Below, piece after piece: positions 61,595-64,000 of a stretch of DNA of 64,000 bases (the first letter of the stretch is position 1; each line of letters starts with the position of its first letter). The position numbers and the translations under genes are program-made. This stretch comes from CAYUQT01 sp964596165. GTDB lineage: Bacteria > Planctomycetota > Phycisphaerae > UBA1845 > JAFGLZ01. Location: positions 1 to 64,000 of the forward strand of contig CAZQTW010000005.1 of the NCBI GenBank assembly GCA_964596165.1, in the 5' to 3' direction. Below the pieces are notes generated by a model that did no database searches, was not told the origin of the DNA, and saw only the letters and a program-made list of their open reading frames with translations.

Positions 61595-62239
61595 TCAGCC
61601 TTTCAACGTATCCAGATGGTCGACGTCCAGGCTGTCGAACTGGCGCTGGATGTGGAAGACCGCAAGCCCCATGACAAACACCGCCACGAACGCATCGAGA
61701 AGCACGCCGAGTTCGACCAGGAGCGGCATGTCTCCGAACATGACCACGCCGAAAATGTACGTGCCGTTCTCAAGCACCAGATACCCCAGAATCTGGTTCA
61801 CGGCGTTCCTGCGGCTGACCGTAATGAATAGCCCCACAAAAATCATGAAGAACGCCACCGGCACCACCAGCGACGAGAAGGTCCGACCGAAGACCGGCAG
61901 GCGGGACGACAGCCACGCCGAAACCGACAACGCAATCAAGCCGACCAGAATCGAGATGGTGTATCCGACGTACGGCTCCACCTCGCGACGCACCTCCGCA
62001 TCCCGGATGGCGCGGATCAGAAGCCGTGGAAAGACGATGCCCTTCAGCCCGATTGTGACAGTGCATAGAAACAGCGTGGACACCACCTGACCATTGTGCT
62101 GGGCAAGAAAGGGGAGAACACCGAGAACGATCCCCTGGAGCGCCACGCAGCGAATACACGTCCTGAGCTGGCTTGAACCCAATACGATCAGGTTCGAGAG
62201 GATCAGCACCAACATGACTCCGTCGACTTGAACGTTCAC
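61595..62239 (-). CDS. HyfE-like membrane subunit
   Basis: A 214-residue polytopic protein similar to hydrogenase-4 component E, which in part resembles NuoK. About six hydrophobic segments are visible. FMIFVGLFITVSRRNAVNQILGYLVLENGTYIFG, read as shorter pieces VSRRNAVNQILGYLVLENG and MPLLVELGVLLDAFVAVF, carries the conserved Glu residues in membrane helices. HyfE is found in hydrogenase-4 and related complexes but not in complex I, so this gene supports the Hyf/Ehr relation. Spacing to both neighbours is four to six bases. Confidence 0.88.
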   Translation of the reverse strand: MNVQVDGVMLVLILSNLIVLGSSQLRTCIRCVALQGIVLGVLPFLAQHNGQVVSTLFLCTVTIGLKGIVFPRLLIRAIRDAEVRREVEPYVGYTISILVGLIALSVSAWLSSRLPVFGRTFSSLVVPVAFFMIFVGLFITVSRRNAVNQILGYLVLENGTYIFGVVMFGDMPLLVELGVLLDAFVAVFVMGLAVFHIQRQFDSLDVDHLDTLKG

Positions 62240-62243
62240 GACC

Positions 62244-63164
62244 TCACCTCGGCGAACTCAGTATCAACAGGAACGCCAGCCCGCAGAACACCGTTGCCCC
62301 CACCAGCAGATGCGGCACGTGGAGCAGTCGCAGGCGTGCCATCGAGGATTCGATCACACCTACCGCCACCGCCAACGCGAGCATGCCCCCCATCGCCACC
62401 AGAACATCCACGCCCGCCAGCCCGGACCGAACCGGCAGAAGAACACCGACGCAAATCGAACTCAGAATCCAGAGCTTGAGGGCGGCCCCGTAAAGAATGA
62501 AGGCGAAATCAGGTCCGCTGTGGTCGAGCACCATGACCTCGTGAATCATCGTCAATTCGAGGTGCGTGTTCGGATCGTCGACCGGGATGCGACAGTTCTC
62601 GGCCAGTAGAACGATGACAAAGCCCGCCGCAATGAGAACCAGGACGGGAAACAGCGGCACCCACTTTGCCAGCGTCAGTGTCGTCATCAGGCCCGACAGG
62701 GAGTAGCTTCCCGCACAGCGACATAAGGCCGCCAATCCCAACAGCAGCGCCGGCTCCGCAAATGTGGAAAACTGAACCTCGCGACTGGCGCCCATCCCCT
62801 CGAAACTGGATCCCGTGTCCAAAGCGGCCGTTGCCGTGAAGAATCGCAAGAGCCCAAGCAGATACGCCAGGAGCACGAAATCACCCGGAAATGCCACCAA
62901 GCTCGGCACCCCACCGAAGGGGACGATCGCCGCCGCCGCCAGCGTCGCCGCCAGCCCGATCACCGGCCCCGCCCGGAAGAGCCAGGAAGTCGTCTGACTG
63001 TATGTCGCCCCCTTCCGCAGCAGCTTCCATAGATCGAAGTACGTCTGAAACAAGGGCTGGCCCACGCGCCCCGCATAGAACGCCTTCGTCTTGTTGATGA
63101 CGCCCAGCAGAAACGGGGCGAAGACGAGGGCGACTACGAGATTCAGCACGGCGAGTCGATTCAT
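62244..63164 (-). CDS. HyfC/NuoH-like membrane subunit
   Basis: A 306-residue NuoH-family protein that links the membrane arm to the peripheral arm. GRVGQPLFQTYFDLWKLLRK is the first cytoplasmic loop. QFSTFAEPALLLGLAAL and AENCRIPVDDPNTHLELTMI hold the conserved acidic residues near the quinone-like cavity. ATG 63164 lies five bases after the stop of the upstream subunit and leads directly into the first hydrophobic segment; the longer frame is rejected. Confidence 0.9.
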   Translation of the reverse strand: MNRLAVLNLVVALVFAPFLLGVINKTKAFYAGRVGQPLFQTYFDLWKLLRKGATYSQTTSWLFRAGPVIGLAATLAAAAIVPFGGVPSLVAFPGDFVLLAYLLGLLRFFTATAALDTGSSFEGMGASREVQFSTFAEPALLLGLAALCRCAGSYSLSGLMTTLTLAKWVPLFPVLVLIAAGFVIVLLAENCRIPVDDPNTHLELTMIHEVMVLDHSGPDFAFILYGAALKLWILSSICVGVLLPVRSGLAGVDVLVAMGGMLALAVAVGVIESSMARLRLLHVPHLLVGATVFCGLAFLLILSSPR

Positions 63165-63168
63165 TCGT

Positions 63169-64000
63169 CTACCCCAGACTGAGTACCAACAAGCCAATCA
63201 GTGTGATCGCAATGTAAAGCACGTAGAGTTGAACGCGCCCCTGTTGAAGGCGTTGAAGGCGCGAAAAACCGCCGGCGATTCGCTCAAAGAGTGGTTGGTA
63301 CAACCCTCCCTGAAACACGTCCGGCGTCTCGGTGGCCAGCGAGCTCTCGCTCGGGAAGACCCCCTCCGGCGGCAACGACCGGCGCCGTGTCCTCAAGAAC
63401 ATTCGAAACAGATACGTTAGGGGTTGGGCGTATGAAGATGACGTGTACTGCATCCGCGCCGTTGGCCGGGCGTACCCGCAGTCCCACGTCACTGTCCGCC
63501 CGACCGGATACCTGTTCACCAGCCGACTTCGAACAATCGCCAGGACCGCCACCATCCCCAGGAATACGACCGAACCGATGACGATCCAGCGCGCCGGCCC
63601 GGCGGCGCTGTCGAGCCCACCGCCTGTGCTCGAAGGCACCATGACGAGAATGTTCACGGTCGGTTTCAACGCGCGAACAACCAGCGGAGCCAAGAGACCC
63701 ACCGCCGCACAGCTTAAGGCCAGTAGGACCATGGGAACTCGCATCGCCATGGCCACCTCGTGCCCACGTGCCGCATGGTTGCTTCGCGGTTCGCCCAGGA
63801 AGACGACGCCGAACGCCTTGGTGAAACACGCGACCGCCAGACCGCCGATCAAGGCCAATCCGACAATCACACCCAATGAAACCACAACCACGGCCGGGCC
63901 GCCGTCTGTCACCCCGCGAATGGCCCCCAGATAAATCAGGAACTCACTGACGAATCCATTAAGCGGAGGCAACCCGCAAATGGCCACGGCACCGACAAGG
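63169..64000 (-). CDS. HyfB/NuoLM-like membrane subunit, N-terminus beyond window
   Basis: The C-terminal 276 residues of an antiporter-like subunit. GLPPLNGFVSEFLIYLGAIR is the conserved segment of NuoL/NuoM/HyfB proteins, followed by KAFGVVFLGEPRS. A soluble loop (VGRTVTWDCGYARPTARMQY) and a final hydrophobic segment close the protein, as in HyfB. The gene is cut by the window end on its 5' side. It begins the visible operon hyfB-C-E-F-G-(H/I)-like; further upstream genes may exist outside. Confidence 0.87.
   Translation of the reverse strand, partial: LVGAVAICGLPPLNGFVSEFLIYLGAIRGVTDGGPAVVVVSLGVIVGLALIGGLAVACFTKAFGVVFLGEPRSNHAARGHEVAMAMRVPMVLLALSCAAVGLLAPLVVRALKPTVNILVMVPSSTGGGLDSAAGPARWIVIGSVVFLGMVAVLAIVRSRLVNRYPVGRTVTWDCGYARPTARMQYTSSSYAQPLTYLFRMFLRTRRRSLPPEGVFPSESSLATETPDVFQGGLYQPLFERIAGGFSRLQRLQQGRVQLYVLYIAITLIGLLVLSLG

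Noticed and set aside
60563..61831. A 422-codon plus-strand open frame, very rich in Arg, Gln and His
   Set aside because: It is antisense to the HyfF-like and HyfE-like membrane proteins, whose reading is certain.
57813..64000. The operon as a true [NiFe] hydrogenase (Hyf/Hyc)
   Set aside because: The nickel-binding cysteines are absent from both expected sites of the large subunit, and no formate dehydrogenase or maturation gene is visible in the window.
1..64000. tRNA, rRNA, CRISPR array, insertion sequence or prophage
   Set aside because: I looked for cloverleaf-type T-arm sequences, repeated spacer patterns, transposase motifs and integrase or phage genes and saw none. A dedicated scan would be more reliable than reading by eye.

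Overview
The window is GC-rich bacterial chromosome, densely coded on both strands, with no rRNA, tRNA, CRISPR array, phage module or insertion sequence that I could recognise. The gene content suggests a Gram-negative planctomycete, probably of a Phycisphaerae-like lineage. The reasons are large secreted glycoside-hydrolase-like proteins, Tat-exported Gfo/Idh oxidoreductase and isomerase proteins, a TPR/GT-C membrane protein, zinc-ribbon membrane proteins, a PEP-CTERM remnant, a LeuS with large insertions, and LPS heptose genes. The lineage is my inference; no marker in the window proves it.

Layout. 1-6.3 kb: a zinc alcohol dehydrogenase, a zinc-ribbon/HEAT membrane protein, NAD kinase and DXP synthase. 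6.7-11.7 kb: a secreted acetyl-esterase-like protein, a multiply damaged glycoside hydrolase gene, and a BtuF-like lipoprotein. 11.7-15.2 kb: a TIM-barrel isomerase, then a phosphoglycerate-mutase-family protein beside homoserine dehydrogenase, probably an alternative homoserine kinase. 15.3-18.8 kb: an NYN protein and the pyrimidine genes pyrR-pyrB-pyrC. 18.9-27.1 kb: a TMTC-like TPR protein, a GH106-like hydrolase, a UroD-like protein and hisD. 27.1-31 kb, minus strand: yicC-gmk-rpoZ-coaC with stop/start overlaps among the first three, and tpiA-secG. 31.3-34.9 kb: ctpA, tsaD and a Tat-exported DUF362 protein. 34.9-44.1 kb: a carbohydrate-oriented stretch (LamG/DUF6067, CBM9-like lipoprotein, GH84-like, zinc-ribbon and HEXXH membrane proteins) with an isomerase gene, a PEP-CTERM remnant and a likely small RNA or attenuator. 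44.0-50.1 kb, minus strand: an LPS inner-core operon (waaF, heptose kinase, heptose adenylyltransferase, three LPS-kinase-like proteins). 50.2-57.4 kb: leuS, a broken PIN toxin-antitoxin pair, a Gfo/Idh oxidoreductase and an HldE-like protein with reversed domain order. 57.8-64 kb, minus strand: an operon for a membrane complex related to group 4 hydrogenases, cut by the window end.

The strongest candidates for a second look are these. The hydrogenase-like complex has lost all four nickel-binding cysteines while keeping its Fe-S and membrane subunits (an Ehr-type complex). A promoter plus long hairpin plus T9 sits in an empty intergenic region at 39.56-39.73 kb. The LPS operon carries a tandem double kinase and a kinase with an altered catalytic loop. 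There are also several clear gene-decay events: the glycoside hydrolase, the PIN pair with an in-frame TAG in each gene, and the PEP-CTERM 3' remnant.
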